Shown: positions 9,548 through 18,880, counted from the first letter of the stretch. The stretch is DNA of 64,000 nucleotides from Paludibacter sp. (GCA_019163375.1 JAFLKK010000006.1:1-64000); one strand, 5' to 3'. Notes: a model not told the origin generated them from the sequence alone. A program made the numbers and translations.

Positions 9548-9959
9548 TTTATAATTCGTATGATTGATTGTTTTTTATCAAAAAATAATTCACTTATCAA
9601 ATTTCAACTAGCTATATTTCAGTTTGTTGAGTCGCATTCTTAAAAATTCAATTTGAAGTACAAATATCCGATTTTTTTTTCGAATATCAAGCGAATTAAA
9701 GAAATAATTCTTTAATTATTTTGTATGAATTTTGCCAGTTAAAATCTATTTGAAAGTATTTTGAACGAAAAACGAAGAAACCTGCAGTTGATGATTTGAT
9801 TAATTTACAAAAAGAAGAAAAAAGGTATATTTTTAATCAAATAATAAGTTTACCTTTCCTATAAAATAATTGCGCCGCTTGCATAACAGGGTTGAAAATA
9901 GTCCAACAAAAACCGAATCACTTTTACCGGTTCTATTCAGCATTCTGAAAAAGGGGATT
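9548..9959. other. Gene-free stretch, 412 bases
   Basis: An AT-rich spacer between two minus-strand genes. It must hold the promoter of the carboxyltransferase gene, but I see no convincing TAnnTTTG box on the minus strand. No open frame, tRNA or strong hairpin is apparent. Confidence 0.5.
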
Positions 9960-10436
9960 TCAACGCTTTATTTCGCCGCTAAAAGTAATCATGTCACGTT
10001 GTTGTGAAGTTACTGAAAATGTGGCATTGCCATTGTTGAAGATATTCATAAATATCTCGTAAGTATCTCCTTTTGATCTGATTTTGAAGTGTATATCCCA
10101 ACCATTTAATTTTTTATTGGAAGAGATAACATAATCGGTCATCGGTTCTGCAAATTTAATTCCACCTTCGGAACTTCTGTAAGGTGCTGTATGAGCTACC
10201 CCAAAATAAGGTAAATAGGCAAAAGCTGAGTCATTATTTATTCGCAAATCATACTCTGAAGTCAGTATAACCTGCCTCATTCTTAACGGACTAGCATACC
10301 GAACAGTTACAGTAAAATCTTTCGATTCTACTTTTCGGGTCACTTCGCTGATTGTTTCAGTGGTTGTTTTGGTGGATGAGCAAGCCGTCATGAACAACAC
10401 CAAAACAAATGTTGAGTACATCAATTGTGTTTTCAT
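9960..10436 (-). CDS. DUF4251 lipoprotein
   Basis: 158 aa from the ATG at 10436. The N-terminus is a lipoprotein signal ending at Cys19 in LFMTAC-SS, so it is anchored in the envelope after processing. The remainder resembles the DUF4251 family of Bacteroidota: a MRxxxLTSEYDLRI motif, then AYLPYFGVAHTAPY and SSEGGIKF, and a beta-rich C-terminus (I recognise these motifs, but no search was run). The function of the family is unknown. The frame extends 19 codons upstream to another ATG, but that extension lacks signal-peptide logic, so the inner ATG directly before MKTQ was chosen. Confidence 0.8.
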   Translation of the reverse strand: MKTQLMYSTFVLVLFMTACSSTKTTTETISEVTRKVESKDFTVTVRYASPLRMRQVILTSEYDLRINNDSAFAYLPYFGVAHTAPYRSSEGGIKFAEPMTDYVISSNKKLNGWDIHFKIRSKGDTYEIFMNIFNNGNATFSVTSQQRDMITFSGEIKR

Positions 10437-10524
10437 TTTTATAATTAAAATTTTAATATTTCGAAATAATAAAGATTCAATTATTGTCAACAATTAAGCA
10501 CAACACACAAACTAACAGCTTTAT

Positions 10525-12207
10525 TTAGCTTTTAGTTAATTTGAGAATAAAGCCTTTCCATGGTGGCATATGGAGTGCAAAAGGTTCTTTCGAACTTAAT
10601 GTAAGTAAAGGAAATTTATCGGTTTCATCAAGCAAATTGACGACACTATAGGTTTGCCCCTCTTTCATTTCCAGATATTGAAAAGCTTCTAATGGAAAAC
10701 AAACATCTGTATCCAAATGTTTATCATCAAAATTAAGTACTATCAGCAATAATTCATCTTCGAACTTACGAAAATAAGCATATTGCTCGTGAGTATTGAA
10801 TTTAGGGTTCTCAAAGTTAGCAAACTCCAAATCGTACATCAGACCACTGGTTATTGCTTTTTCGGCGAGTGTAACATTCAACAACTTTTGATAAAATGCA
10901 CGTAAGGCTTTCTGATCACGAGTCAACTTTCCTCCATCATATTTACCTCCATTTGCCCATGTTTGTATTGTTTTTACTCCCCAATAGTCGAAAATAGTAG
11001 TACGCCCATCAACTCCGCTGAAACCTTCACTTTCCATGCCATGTTCGCCTAATTCCTGTCCAAAATAAATCATTACAGGTGCTTGAGTAAGCGTGGCAGC
11101 AACAATCATGGCCGGTTGAGCGTACACTCCGTTGCCCGAAAAGAAACCGGATCCAATGCGCTGTTCGTCATGATTTTCGAGAAAGTTGAGCATTTGGTTT
11201 TCCAAACCACCCAGAGCCTGCCATGCATTGGTAATATCGCGCACAGCAAAATTCCGACTGGTAACATCGCGAAGCATATCGTACAAGCCTACTTTGTCGT
11301 ACAGATAATCGAACTTACCATTGCAAATATAATTGCGATACTCTGCAGGATTGTATACTTCGGCAATAAATAATATTTCGGGGTACTGCAATTTGACTTC
11401 CGAAATAGCCCAGCCCCAAAATTCAACCGGCACCATTTCAGCCATATCGCATCTGAAACCATCTATTTTTTTAGAAGCCCAAAACAGTAATATATCCCGC
11501 ATTTTGAACCAGGTATCCGGAATCGGGTCAAACTGCTTTTGACCACCTTCAACGTAATTAACGCCGTAATTCAGCTTTACAGTTTCGTACCAGTCGCTAC
11601 GCGTCGGTGAAGCTGTAAATTGATCATTGCCGGTTGCTTTTGCCGGAAATTCAGTATAGCCTTGCGCATCAAAATCAGGTGTAAAAGACTGGTTAGGCAG
11701 GTAGTAGAAGTTATTGAGCGGTGAAAAAGCCCAGTCGGAATGATCATTTTCCCCTAAATCGACAACACCTGCCGGTTTTGCATCCGAACGATACTGACGT
11801 GCCACATGATTTGGCACAAAGTCAATAATGACTTTCATATCGGCATTGTGTGTTCGTTTTACCATATCCTCGAACTCCACCATGCGGTTGTCCACATTCT
11901 CTGCCAGATCAGGATCTACATCGTAATAATCCTTGATAGCATAAGCCGAACCTGCTTTGCCTTTTACAACGCCCGGGTGATCCTGAGCAATTCCGTGAGC
12001 CGAATAATTGGTTTGAGTAGCATGCTCTATAACACCGGTGTACCAAACGTGAGTGATACCGAGCGATTTAATGGCTTCTAAAGCCTTTGGAGTAAAGCTA
12101 TTGAACTTTCCACAGCCATTTTCTTCTATTGAACCGTTTTGTATATTTGTAGTTTTGAAATTGCCAAAAAGGCGTGGAAGAACTTGATAGATAACAAATT
12201 TAGACAT
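10525..12207 (-). CDS. GH13-family alpha-amylase-type glycoside hydrolase
   Basis: 560 aa without a signal peptide, so cytoplasmic. All GH13 core motifs are present: region I VIIDFVPNHV, region II GFRCDMAEM with the nucleophile Asp, region III IAEVY with the acid/base Glu, and region IV FLENHDEQR with the transition-state Asp. A beta-rich C-terminal domain follows the (beta/alpha)8 barrel. Intracellular GH13 enzymes in this phylum degrade maltodextrin or glycogen-derived oligosaccharides; exact specificity cannot be read from sequence. The upstream gene ends 72 bases away and a hairpin separates them, so this is probably its own transcript. No neighbouring glycan-uptake genes are present. Confidence 0.9.
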   Translation of the reverse strand: MSKFVIYQVLPRLFGNFKTTNIQNGSIEENGCGKFNSFTPKALEAIKSLGITHVWYTGVIEHATQTNYSAHGIAQDHPGVVKGKAGSAYAIKDYYDVDPDLAENVDNRMVEFEDMVKRTHNADMKVIIDFVPNHVARQYRSDAKPAGVVDLGENDHSDWAFSPLNNFYYLPNQSFTPDFDAQGYTEFPAKATGNDQFTASPTRSDWYETVKLNYGVNYVEGGQKQFDPIPDTWFKMRDILLFWASKKIDGFRCDMAEMVPVEFWGWAISEVKLQYPEILFIAEVYNPAEYRNYICNGKFDYLYDKVGLYDMLRDVTSRNFAVRDITNAWQALGGLENQMLNFLENHDEQRIGSGFFSGNGVYAQPAMIVAATLTQAPVMIYFGQELGEHGMESEGFSGVDGRTTIFDYWGVKTIQTWANGGKYDGGKLTRDQKALRAFYQKLLNVTLAEKAITSGLMYDLEFANFENPKFNTHEQYAYFRKFEDELLLIVLNFDDKHLDTDVCFPLEAFQYLEMKEGQTYSVVNLLDETDKFPLLTLSSKEPFALHMPPWKGFILKLTKS

Positions 12208-12223
12208 GAATTAAATTAAAGTG

Positions 12224-12251
12224 ACCGGTTGATTATTCAAAAACAACCGGT
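12224..12251 (-). terminator. Hairpin downstream of the HExxH lipoprotein gene
   Basis: ACCGGTTG (12224-12231) pairs with CAACCGGT (12244-12251). On the minus strand it sits 29 bases after the lipoprotein stop codon and is followed by a moderately T-rich run, consistent with a weak intrinsic terminator. Confidence 0.55.
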
Positions 12252-12279
12252 GAAGATTATTGAAATAAAAATTGAGACA

Positions 12280-13482
12280 TTATTGATTCAGAACAGTATT
12301 TTGAGTAGTTGAACCAATAGGAGTAATTTCAAACTGAAGAGGCTGAGACTGCTTAACCCTAGTCGGAGCTCCTGAAATTTTGGGTTGAGAAATGATGAAA
12401 TTATCAACCAAAACCGTTCCCTGAGCAGGCACCATAAAGCCAAATTTATTTAAGCTTGCCGTTGTAACTATTTCTGAACAGTATACATAACTATTATTAA
12501 TGAAGTAATAAATCATGCTACCAATTTTAAATACTTTCAGTTTATTCTTTCCGGCAGGCAGAATTTTCAATTCATCCAATTCTGTAAAAAAGCTATAGCA
12601 GGTTCGATTGCCCATAAACATTTTCTTACCGTTACTAATATTAAAATATTCGATCGGAGCATTATTTGCAGTTGAACCTGCAGGAATAACACCAAAAATT
12701 ATTCCATACTGATCAGCCGCGTTTCCTGCAAGATTTTCAATGGTCAGTTCGTAAGAAAAGTTAGAACTGAAAGTGGTCGGTGTATCTAGAGAAACTAAAT
12801 ATGATTGATTGATTTTTGATTTAAAGTTCAATTTACCATCAGTGGTAATTGTTGTAGAATAATCGGTGGTCTCTTTAATGTCCCAGCCAGCATCCGCTTT
12901 CAATGCTGTATTAAAATTCAATCGGTATAAAACATTAGTATAACCAGTAGTATCTGCTAGCAATTGAAGACTAGAATAAGTGGGTGCAACAGTACTTTCA
13001 TTAAACAATTCATCAACATAATAAGCGCGACGAACACCATGATAATTTATATTCCAGCTTCTATCATTTATTTTATCGCCTCCACACATAATCGATTTCC
13101 AATCGCCATTTTCGAGTGTTGAATTCAAGTGTTTTCGACCCAGAAATCCGTGCCCAAGCTCGTGAAACAGCAAATTCTCTTTCATTAAGTCGGCATCGGC
13201 ATATTTACTTATTGCATCCCAATACGTTTTATCAATTTCTATCCTGATTGGCTTTTCGTAATGACACAAACCGGCCACACCATCCTTCAGGTCTGCGAAT
13301 TCTACAATTAAACCTCCATTTATCAAATCGAGATTTTTACCATGTTTTGCTGCTTCATCCTGAAATCGTTGTATATATTCAGTAAATTTAGCATCAACTT
13401 TATGTTCATCTGAATTACCACAAGAAACAAGTCCAAGAGTGACTACAAGTAGTCCGAAATAAGCTGTTCTAAGTTTGTTCAT
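12280..13482 (-). CDS. Putative zinc metallopeptidase lipoprotein with C-terminal lectin-like domain
   Basis: 400 aa. The signal peptide ends in a lipobox at Cys21 (LGLVSC-G). Residues 107-118 read HELGHGFLGRKH, an HExxH zinc site with a third His at +11 from the first. That is one residue further than the metzincin HExxHxxGxxH spacing. I infer a gluzincin- or metzincin-like peptidase of an undescribed subgroup. The C-terminal half (about 190-380) has beta-rich repeats such as YLVSLDTPTTFSSNF, NKLKVFKIG and ILVDNFIIS-like strands, resembling concanavalin/laminin-G jelly rolls. It may bind a surface substrate. Activity is unproven: the conserved Met-turn of metzincins is not obvious (an SIMCGG follows at about 130). 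A TATATTTG promoter box lies 26 bases upstream. Confidence 0.68.
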   Translation of the reverse strand: MNKLRTAYFGLLVVTLGLVSCGNSDEHKVDAKFTEYIQRFQDEAAKHGKNLDLINGGLIVEFADLKDGVAGLCHYEKPIRIEIDKTYWDAISKYADADLMKENLLFHELGHGFLGRKHLNSTLENGDWKSIMCGGDKINDRSWNINYHGVRRAYYVDELFNESTVAPTYSSLQLLADTTGYTNVLYRLNFNTALKADAGWDIKETTDYSTTITTDGKLNFKSKINQSYLVSLDTPTTFSSNFSYELTIENLAGNAADQYGIIFGVIPAGSTANNAPIEYFNISNGKKMFMGNRTCYSFFTELDELKILPAGKNKLKVFKIGSMIYYFINNSYVYCSEIVTTASLNKFGFMVPAQGTVLVDNFIISQPKISGAPTRVKQSQPLQFEITPIGSTTQNTVLNQ

Positions 13483-13507
13483 AATGTATTTTTCAAAAAT
13501 TGTTCTG

Positions 13508-13515
13508 CAAATATA
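13508..13515 (-). promoter_or_regulatory. -7 box TATATTTG of the HExxH lipoprotein gene
   Basis: The plus strand shows CAAATATA, so the minus strand reads TATATTTG, a full TAnnTTTG match 26 bases before the start codon. Confidence 0.5.
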
Positions 13516-13585
13516 AACAAAATTCCAACTAAGGCTGTTATTAGACTACAAACGAAATTATTTTTAAACTTAATTATAAAATTAG

Positions 13586-14077
13586 ATGGCAACAGTAAAA
13601 TTTAAAGGAACCGATGTACAGACAAGCGGTCAGTTACCGGTAGTAGGAGCTCAAGCACCCGATTTCACATTAGTAGGTGGTGGTTTGAATGAAATTCATT
13701 TAAGCGATTACAAAGGGAAACGCGTATTACTTAACATTTTTCCAAGTTTAGACACAGGCACATGTGCTTCCTCGGTTCGTAAATTCAACAAATGGGTTTC
13801 CGAAAAAGAAAATGTAGTTGTTATCTGCATTTCAAAAGATTTACCTTTTGCACAAAGCCGTTTTTGCGGTGCTGAAGGATTGGACAATGTAATTACTGCT
13901 TCAGATTTTCGTTACAATTCATTTGCTACGGATTATGGTGTATTGTTTGCTGATGGTCCACTTAAGGGATTGATGGCTCGCTCAGTTGTAGCTGTTGATG
14001 AAAATGGAAAAGTGCTTTATACCGAATTAGTTTCTGAAACAGTTGACGAACCTAATTACGATATCAACGTATTTTAA
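13586..14077 (+). CDS. tpx: Thiol peroxidase Tpx (peroxiredoxin)
   Basis: 163 aa, the normal length for atypical 2-Cys Tpx. It reduces hydroperoxides using thioredoxin. The peroxidatic Cys lies in [15 protein letters not shown] and the resolving Cys in [12 protein letters not shown]. The N-terminal [11 protein letters not shown] segment is typical of Tpx. It is monocistronic with a terminator 70 bases downstream. OxyR, encoded elsewhere in this window, is the expected type of regulator, but no site is recognisable here. Confidence 0.95.
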   Translation: MATVKFKGTDVQTSGQLPVVGAQAPDFTLVGGGLNEIHLSDYKGKRVLLNIFPSLDTGTCASSVRKFNKWVSEKENVVVICISKDLPFAQSRFCGAEGLDNVITASDFRYNSFATDYGVLFADGPLKGLMARSVVAVDENGKVLYTELVSETVDEPNYDINVF

Positions 14078-14147
14078 ATGAAAACTGTGTTTGTTTTGTA
14101 GCAAACACTTTTAATGTGTGTAAATAAGAACGTTATCTACAAATGAT

Positions 14148-14184
14148 AACCTCTCCTTGCTGTGAAGCTCGGAGAGGTTTTTTT
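14148..14184 (+). terminator. Intrinsic terminator of tpx
   Basis: AACCTCTCC (14148-14156) pairs with GGAGAGGTT (14171-14179), and a T7 run follows directly. It is placed just before the convergent exonuclease gene. Confidence 0.85.
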
Positions 14185-14190
14185 ATGCAT

Positions 14191-14739
14191 CTACAATCGC
14201 TTTAACCCTATTCCCAATTTAGAAAGTCCGTCTTCGACACTTGAGGCATTTACAGTTTCGAAAGCTTTGAGCGCAATTAGTGCACATGCATGCGCATCAT
14301 CACCTGCACGATGATGGTTAAACTTTATTTGATGATAGTCGCATACCACACCTAAGGAATGGCTCGAGAGCTGCTTCCATGTTTTGCGCGACAAACTTAC
14401 GCTACAAAAATAATCGGTATACGGAATGGCCAAATCGTAATGGGCCAATGCAGCTCGCAACACACGCATATCAAAAGCAGCATTGTGAGCTACCAACGTT
14501 CTATCATCAATCCATGGCTTCAACTCGCTCCAAAGATCCTCGAAAGTAGCAGCACCGGCAACTTTAGCAGCCGAGATGCCATGAACTCTTTCGTTCCATG
14601 GATTCATATATGGAAAACATGCCGGCTTGATTAACCATGATTTAGATTCAAGTATCACCCCATCTTCAACCCGGGTTAATCCTATTTCGCAAGGATAATT
14701 AGCATGTGCTGTTTCAAAATCGATAGCTGTATAAGTCAT
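14191..14739 (-). CDS. DEDDh 3'-5' exonuclease (DNA polymerase III epsilon-like)
   Basis: 182 aa, cytoplasmic. ExoI is AIDFETAH (Asp and Glu metal ligands), ExoII is VAHNAAFDMRVL, and ExoIII is HHRAGDDAHACA with the catalytic His five residues before Asp. This is the DnaQ-like DEDDh arrangement. At this size it is a stand-alone exonuclease lacking polymerase-binding or helicase extensions, so it is more probably a repair/trimming nuclease than the replicative proofreading subunit. Its minus-strand promoter box TACCTTTG lies 42 bases upstream. Confidence 0.88.
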   Translation of the reverse strand: MTYTAIDFETAHANYPCEIGLTRVEDGVILESKSWLIKPACFPYMNPWNERVHGISAAKVAGAATFEDLWSELKPWIDDRTLVAHNAAFDMRVLRAALAHYDLAIPYTDYFCSVSLSRKTWKQLSSHSLGVVCDYHQIKFNHHRAGDDAHACALIALKAFETVNASSVEDGLSKLGIGLKRL

Positions 14740-14780
14740 TTGACAGTAGTATTTTCATTCTTATTCTATGTTTTCGATGT

Positions 14781-14788
14781 CAAAGGTA
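14781..14788 (-). promoter_or_regulatory. -7 box TACCTTTG of the exonuclease gene
   Basis: CAAAGGTA on the plus strand gives TACCTTTG on the minus strand, matching TAnnTTTG, 42 bases before the exonuclease ATG. Confidence 0.5.
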
Positions 14789-15007
14789 GTAATTCTTGAA
14801 GAAATTACAACCATTTAAGTTTAACTGACAAGTAATAACTATTGTTAAATCAAACTACACATAACAGTCTAATTATCATCAAATTAAACCAGTACAAACG
14901 CTTAATATTTAAGAGAAATATGAAAATAAACTATTTATATGAAACACAAATACCGTTAAAAACATTTTAACCAATAATAAATCTGCTTGTAATTAGCCAA
15001 AATTGCG

Positions 15008-15015
15008 TACTTTTG
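15008..15015 (+). promoter_or_regulatory. -7 box TACTTTTG of the nitronate monooxygenase gene
   Basis: A full TAnnTTTG match, 17 bases before the first ATG (15032) and 26 before the second (15041). The spacing slightly favours the second ATG. Confidence 0.5.
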
Positions 15016-15031
15016 CACAATAATCGTTTAA

Positions 15032-16123
15032 ATGTGCAATATGAATAATTTAAAAATCGGAAATCTTACAGCTCGTATCCCCATTATACAAGGTGGAATG
15101 GGTGTTGGAATTTCCATGTCTAGTTTAGCGTCTGCTGTTGCAAATGAGGGTGGTGTAGGCGTTATTTCTTGTGCAGGTCTTGGTTTGATATATCGTAATT
15201 CAGCCAAAGACTATATGGAAGCATGTATAATTGGGTTGAGAGAGGAAATTAAAAAGGCAAGAGAAAAATCGAATGGACTGATTGGTGTCAACATTATGAT
15301 GGCGTTGACTAACTTCGGCGACATGGTTAAGACTTCGATTGCAGAAAAAGTAGATGTCATCTTTGCTGGTGCAGGTCTTCCAATGGATTTGCCTAAATAC
15401 ATTACTGCTGATTGTACCACGAAACTGGTTCCTATTGTATCTTCGGCAAGAGCTGCCAAAATAATTTGTGAAAAGTGGAAAACACTTTACAATTATTTAC
15501 CTGATCTAGTAGTGGTTGAAGGTCCAAAAGCCGGTGGTCACTTAGGCTTCAAAGCAAATCAAATTGAAGATGAGAACTTTTCTATCCAAAAATTGATCCC
15601 GGAAGTAGTAAGAGAAATTGCTATTTTTGAAGAAAAATACAATCAGGAAATTCCGGTAATTGCAGCCGGTGGTATTTATACAGGCGAAGACATGTACAAT
15701 ATTATGCAGTTAGGTGCTAAAGGTGTACAAATGTCGAGTCGGTTTGTTCCTACAGATGAGTGCGATGCTGATATTAAATTCAAAGAAACGTATATTAATG
15801 CCAACGAAAATGATGTCGAAATCATTCAAAGTCCGGTTGGAATGCCGGGTCGTGCATTGAAAGGGGAATTTTTGGAAAAAGTAAAAAAAGGTCTTACCGC
15901 TCCAAAATCATGCCCGTACAACTGTTTGCATACCTGCGACTACAAGAAAGTACCTTATTGTATTATTGTTACGCTATATAACGCCTATCAGGGAAAAATG
16001 GACAAAGGATATGCCTTTGCAGGTAGTAATGCCTACCGTTCCACTAAAATATCTTCGGTAAAAGAGGTGGTCGATAGCATAACTTCAGAATACAATCAAG
16101 CCGAAAAAGAAGCAAAGAACTAG
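15032..16123 (+). CDS. Nitronate monooxygenase / 2-nitropropane dioxygenase family flavoprotein
   Basis: 363 aa TIM-barrel FMN protein. Family hallmarks are IPIIQGGMGVGIS at the N-terminus (phosphate loop), VVVEGPKAGGHLG around residue 170 with the catalytic-type His, and IAAGGIYTGEDMYN plus GAKGVQMSSRF for FMN phosphate binding. The C-terminus adds a Cys-rich segment (CPYNCLHTCDYKKVPYC) seen in the FabK-like/anaerobe branch of the family. The reaction is probably nitronate oxidation or an enoyl-ACP-reductase-like activity; sequence does not separate these. Two in-frame ATGs (15032, 15041) are possible starts. It is monocistronic and ends at a strong terminator. Confidence 0.85.
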   Translation: MCNMNNLKIGNLTARIPIIQGGMGVGISMSSLASAVANEGGVGVISCAGLGLIYRNSAKDYMEACIIGLREEIKKAREKSNGLIGVNIMMALTNFGDMVKTSIAEKVDVIFAGAGLPMDLPKYITADCTTKLVPIVSSARAAKIICEKWKTLYNYLPDLVVVEGPKAGGHLGFKANQIEDENFSIQKLIPEVVREIAIFEEKYNQEIPVIAAGGIYTGEDMYNIMQLGAKGVQMSSRFVPTDECDADIKFKETYINANENDVEIIQSPVGMPGRALKGEFLEKVKKGLTAPKSCPYNCLHTCDYKKVPYCIIVTLYNAYQGKMDKGYAFAGSNAYRSTKISSVKEVVDSITSEYNQAEKEAKN

Positions 16124-16149
16124 AGTAATCTAAGTTTCTGCCAATTAAG

Positions 16150-16186
16150 AGGACAAGTCAATTATTATATTGACTTGTCCTTTTTT
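16150..16186 (+). terminator. Intrinsic terminator of the nitronate monooxygenase gene
   Basis: AGGACAAGTCAAT (16150-16162) pairs perfectly with ATTGACTTGTCCT (16169-16181), followed by a T-run. Confidence 0.92.
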
Positions 16187-16337
16187 ATTGCAAATTCTAA
16201 ACTATTTTAAAATTCAAAATGTTATACCAATGAAATAACGATAAGAAAAAATAGTTACATTTCTACACATATTTCCATATATCTATTTCATTTTATAAAA
16301 ATATTGATTAATATTGCAGTAGATTACAAATAAAAAT

Positions 16338-16988
16338 ATGAAACAGATTAAAATTTTATATAACGACGCCCTGGATGATATAGAATTAGAGGCTGCATCC
16401 GAATTGATGGATGGTTTTGGGCATCGCGATTTGGTTGAAAACTTGAACTGGAGAGAAAGTTATCCATATCGTCCGATCACTTTATTCAATATTGCGCGTT
16501 CGAATGACAGCATATTTATCAAATATTCTGTCAGAGGAAGTATGCTTCGTGCCATTTATTCCAATGATTTGGATCCGGTAAATGAGGATAGCTGTGTTGA
16601 ATTCTTTTGCAAGCTGCCCGAAAGTGAAGGCTATATGAATTTCGAATTCAATTGCATAGGTACTTGCAACGCTGCTAAGCGTAAAAGTAAAGCAGAAGGT
16701 GTGGTACGTTATACACTGGACGAATTGGCTCAAATAAAACGCTATCCATCCATTGGACGTCGCGCTTTTAATGAAATGGAAGGTATGTTTGAATGGGAAT
16801 TAACTGTGAAAATACCATTTACGTTGATGGGGATCGACCCCAACAATTTACCCGAAAAATTGATGGGCAATTTTTATAAATGTGCAGATGGTACTGATTC
16901 TCCTCATTATGTAAGCTGGAGCCCTATCAAAACCGAAAAACCGAATTTTCATTGCCCGGAGTTTTTTGGCGAACTTATATTTGAATAA
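16338..16988 (+). CDS. Carbohydrate-binding-like (CBM9-type beta-sandwich) protein
   Basis: 216 aa with no signal peptide. Pattern points to a family 9-like carbohydrate-binding/sugar-processing module: WRESYPYRP near residue 40, then SIFIKYSVRG, DSCVEFFCKLPE, YMNFEFNCIGTC, FEWELTVKIP, and a closing SWSPIKTEKPNFHCPEFFGEL. These Trp/Phe-rich strand motifs occur in Bacteroidota CBM9-like proteins. No catalytic residues are identifiable, and it is odd that a sugar-binding domain is not exported. Its transcription seems separate from the radical SAM gene that follows, which has its own -7 box. Function is inferred from fold only. Confidence 0.62.
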   Translation: MKQIKILYNDALDDIELEAASELMDGFGHRDLVENLNWRESYPYRPITLFNIARSNDSIFIKYSVRGSMLRAIYSNDLDPVNEDSCVEFFCKLPESEGYMNFEFNCIGTCNAAKRKSKAEGVVRYTLDELAQIKRYPSIGRRAFNEMEGMFEWELTVKIPFTLMGIDPNNLPEKLMGNFYKCADGTDSPHYVSWSPIKTEKPNFHCPEFFGELIFE

Positions 16989-17071
16989 TCATTAAGCATA
17001 CATTGCAACATTTCATAGGCACAATAGCTTACTATCTATCGTGCCTATCGTGGTTTTAAAAGAAATATTCG

Positions 17072-17079
17072 TAAGTTTG
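17072..17079 (+). promoter_or_regulatory. -7 box TAAGTTTG of the B12-binding radical SAM gene
   Basis: A full TAnnTTTG match, 17 bases before the ATG at 17096. Confidence 0.45.
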
Positions 17080-17095
17080 CAGAAAAATAAACTGC

Positions 17096-18880
17096 ATGAA
17101 AATTCTGTTGGTCACTCCCCCACTTACACAACTAAATACACCCTACCCTGCCACTTGTCATCTGGTGGGATTTTTACGCTTACAGGGGCTTGCTGCCGAA
17201 CAAATGGATCTGAGCATTGAGTTGATTAATGCGTTGTTTACCAGTCAAAAACTAGAGGAAATATTCAAACTTGCCTCCACTCACTCAAAACTATCAAAAC
17301 CCAACAGAATACTTCTTCAGAATGCCGATTTCTATGCTAAAACAATAGAGCCGGTGATGCGTTTTTTGGGTGGAAAAGACAGTAGTTTGGCGCAACGATT
17401 CTGTTCGCTGGAATTTTGGCCGCAAAGTAAACGTTTGCCCAATGATGATGACTTGGAATGGGGATTCGGAATGATAGGCAATCACGACCGTGCAACGCAT
17501 CTCTGCACCCTTTTTCTGAAGGATTTGTGCGATTTTATCAACCAAACCATTGATTCTCGTTTTGAACTGATACGGTATGCCGAGTCGCTTTGCCTGCGGT
17601 TGCCCGAATTTGAACCGCTTCAACAAGAGTTGAACAAACCACTCTCGCTTATTGACGAGTTAATGCTGGAGCTTTTTTCAAAACGAATGGTTGACAGTAA
17701 ACCCGATATGGTAGGATTTACCATTCCATTTCCGGGGAATTTATACAGTGCACTACGCTGCGCGCAATGGCTAAAGCAACACCACCCAAACATAAAAATA
17801 GTATTGGGCGGTGGATATGTAAACACCGAGTTGCGAAGCATTTCCGATTCAACGATTTTTGATTACACAGATTATATTACGTTTGATGATGGTGAACTGC
17901 CCTTATTGAGACTGCTTACCGGCGGCGAACTCATCCGCACTCTTTATCGCTCCGAAACTGGCGAGATTGTGCGCGTAAATATCGACAGCAAAGAGAATGT
18001 TAGGTTTGCTGAGATTGGCGCACCCGATTACGATGGATTGGTGCAAAATAATTACATCAATATGATTGAATTCACCAACCCCATGCACGCACTGTGGAGC
18101 AACGGGCGTTGGAACAAGATGATGCTGGCACACGGCTGCTACTGGGGTAAATGTGCATTTTGCGACGGCGGTCTGGATTATATAAACCGCTATGAATCGG
18201 CACCTATCCAACTGATTGTGGATAGAATGGAAACGATTATGCAGCAAACCGGACAGTCGGGATTTCATTTTGTAGACGAAGCAGCTCCTCCCGCCCTACT
18301 CCGAAAATTGGCTGAAGAAATTATTCGTCGCAAACTCACTCTAAGTTATTGGACAAATGTCCGGTTCGAAAAATCATTTACGCCGGAACTTTGTTACTTG
18401 ATGGCACAGTCGGGCTGCATAGCTATTTCAGGCGGATTGGAGGTGGCTTCGCCTCGCATTCTAAAGCTTATCAATAAAGGGATAACCATAGAAACTGCTC
18501 GCGAAAGCATGAAAAACTTTGCCGAAGCAGGTATTATGACACATGCCTACCTGATGTACGGTTTCCCTACCGAAACAGCCAAAGAAACTATTGATTCACT
18601 GGAAGTTGTAAGGGGATTGTTTGAGGAAGGCTTTATTCAATCGGCTTTCTGGCACAGATATGCCATGACCATTCACAGTCCTTCAGGACAATGCCCCGAA
18701 AACGTGGGCGCCAAACGAATTGATATTCCAATGGGCAGATTTGCCAACAACGAAATTCCATTTAGCACCCCTAGCGAGATTGATTTGGAGTGTTACGGTA
18801 AAGGTCTGAATCTGGCAACTTACAATTATATGCAGGGCGCCGGCTATGATATAAACGTGCGTGAATGGTTTAAACAGTGA
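17096..18880 (+). CDS. B12-binding-domain radical SAM protein
   Basis: 594 aa, cytoplasmic. The N-terminal region opens with KILLVTPPLTQLNTPYPA and continues to a B12-binding Rossmann-like segment (KPDMVGFTIPFPGNLYSA and IKIVLGGGYVNTEL, about residues 203-245). The radical SAM barrel follows, with cluster Cys348, Cys353 and Cys356 in GCYWGKCAFC. The first spacing is CX4C, not the textbook CX3C; related B12-radical SAM groups also show a GC.WG.C form. Such enzymes methylate or rearrange unactivated carbons, or mature peptides; the substrate is not inferable. No RiPP-like small gene is seen next to it. It would depend on the cobalamin uptake encoded at 40-52 kb. Confidence 0.82.
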   Translation: MKILLVTPPLTQLNTPYPATCHLVGFLRLQGLAAEQMDLSIELINALFTSQKLEEIFKLASTHSKLSKPNRILLQNADFYAKTIEPVMRFLGGKDSSLAQRFCSLEFWPQSKRLPNDDDLEWGFGMIGNHDRATHLCTLFLKDLCDFINQTIDSRFELIRYAESLCLRLPEFEPLQQELNKPLSLIDELMLELFSKRMVDSKPDMVGFTIPFPGNLYSALRCAQWLKQHHPNIKIVLGGGYVNTELRSISDSTIFDYTDYITFDDGELPLLRLLTGGELIRTLYRSETGEIVRVNIDSKENVRFAEIGAPDYDGLVQNNYINMIEFTNPMHALWSNGRWNKMMLAHGCYWGKCAFCDGGLDYINRYESAPIQLIVDRMETIMQQTGQSGFHFVDEAAPPALLRKLAEEIIRRKLTLSYWTNVRFEKSFTPELCYLMAQSGCIAISGGLEVASPRILKLINKGITIETARESMKNFAEAGIMTHAYLMYGFPTETAKETIDSLEVVRGLFEEGFIQSAFWHRYAMTIHSPSGQCPENVGAKRIDIPMGRFANNEIPFSTPSEIDLECYGKGLNLATYNYMQGAGYDINVREWFKQ

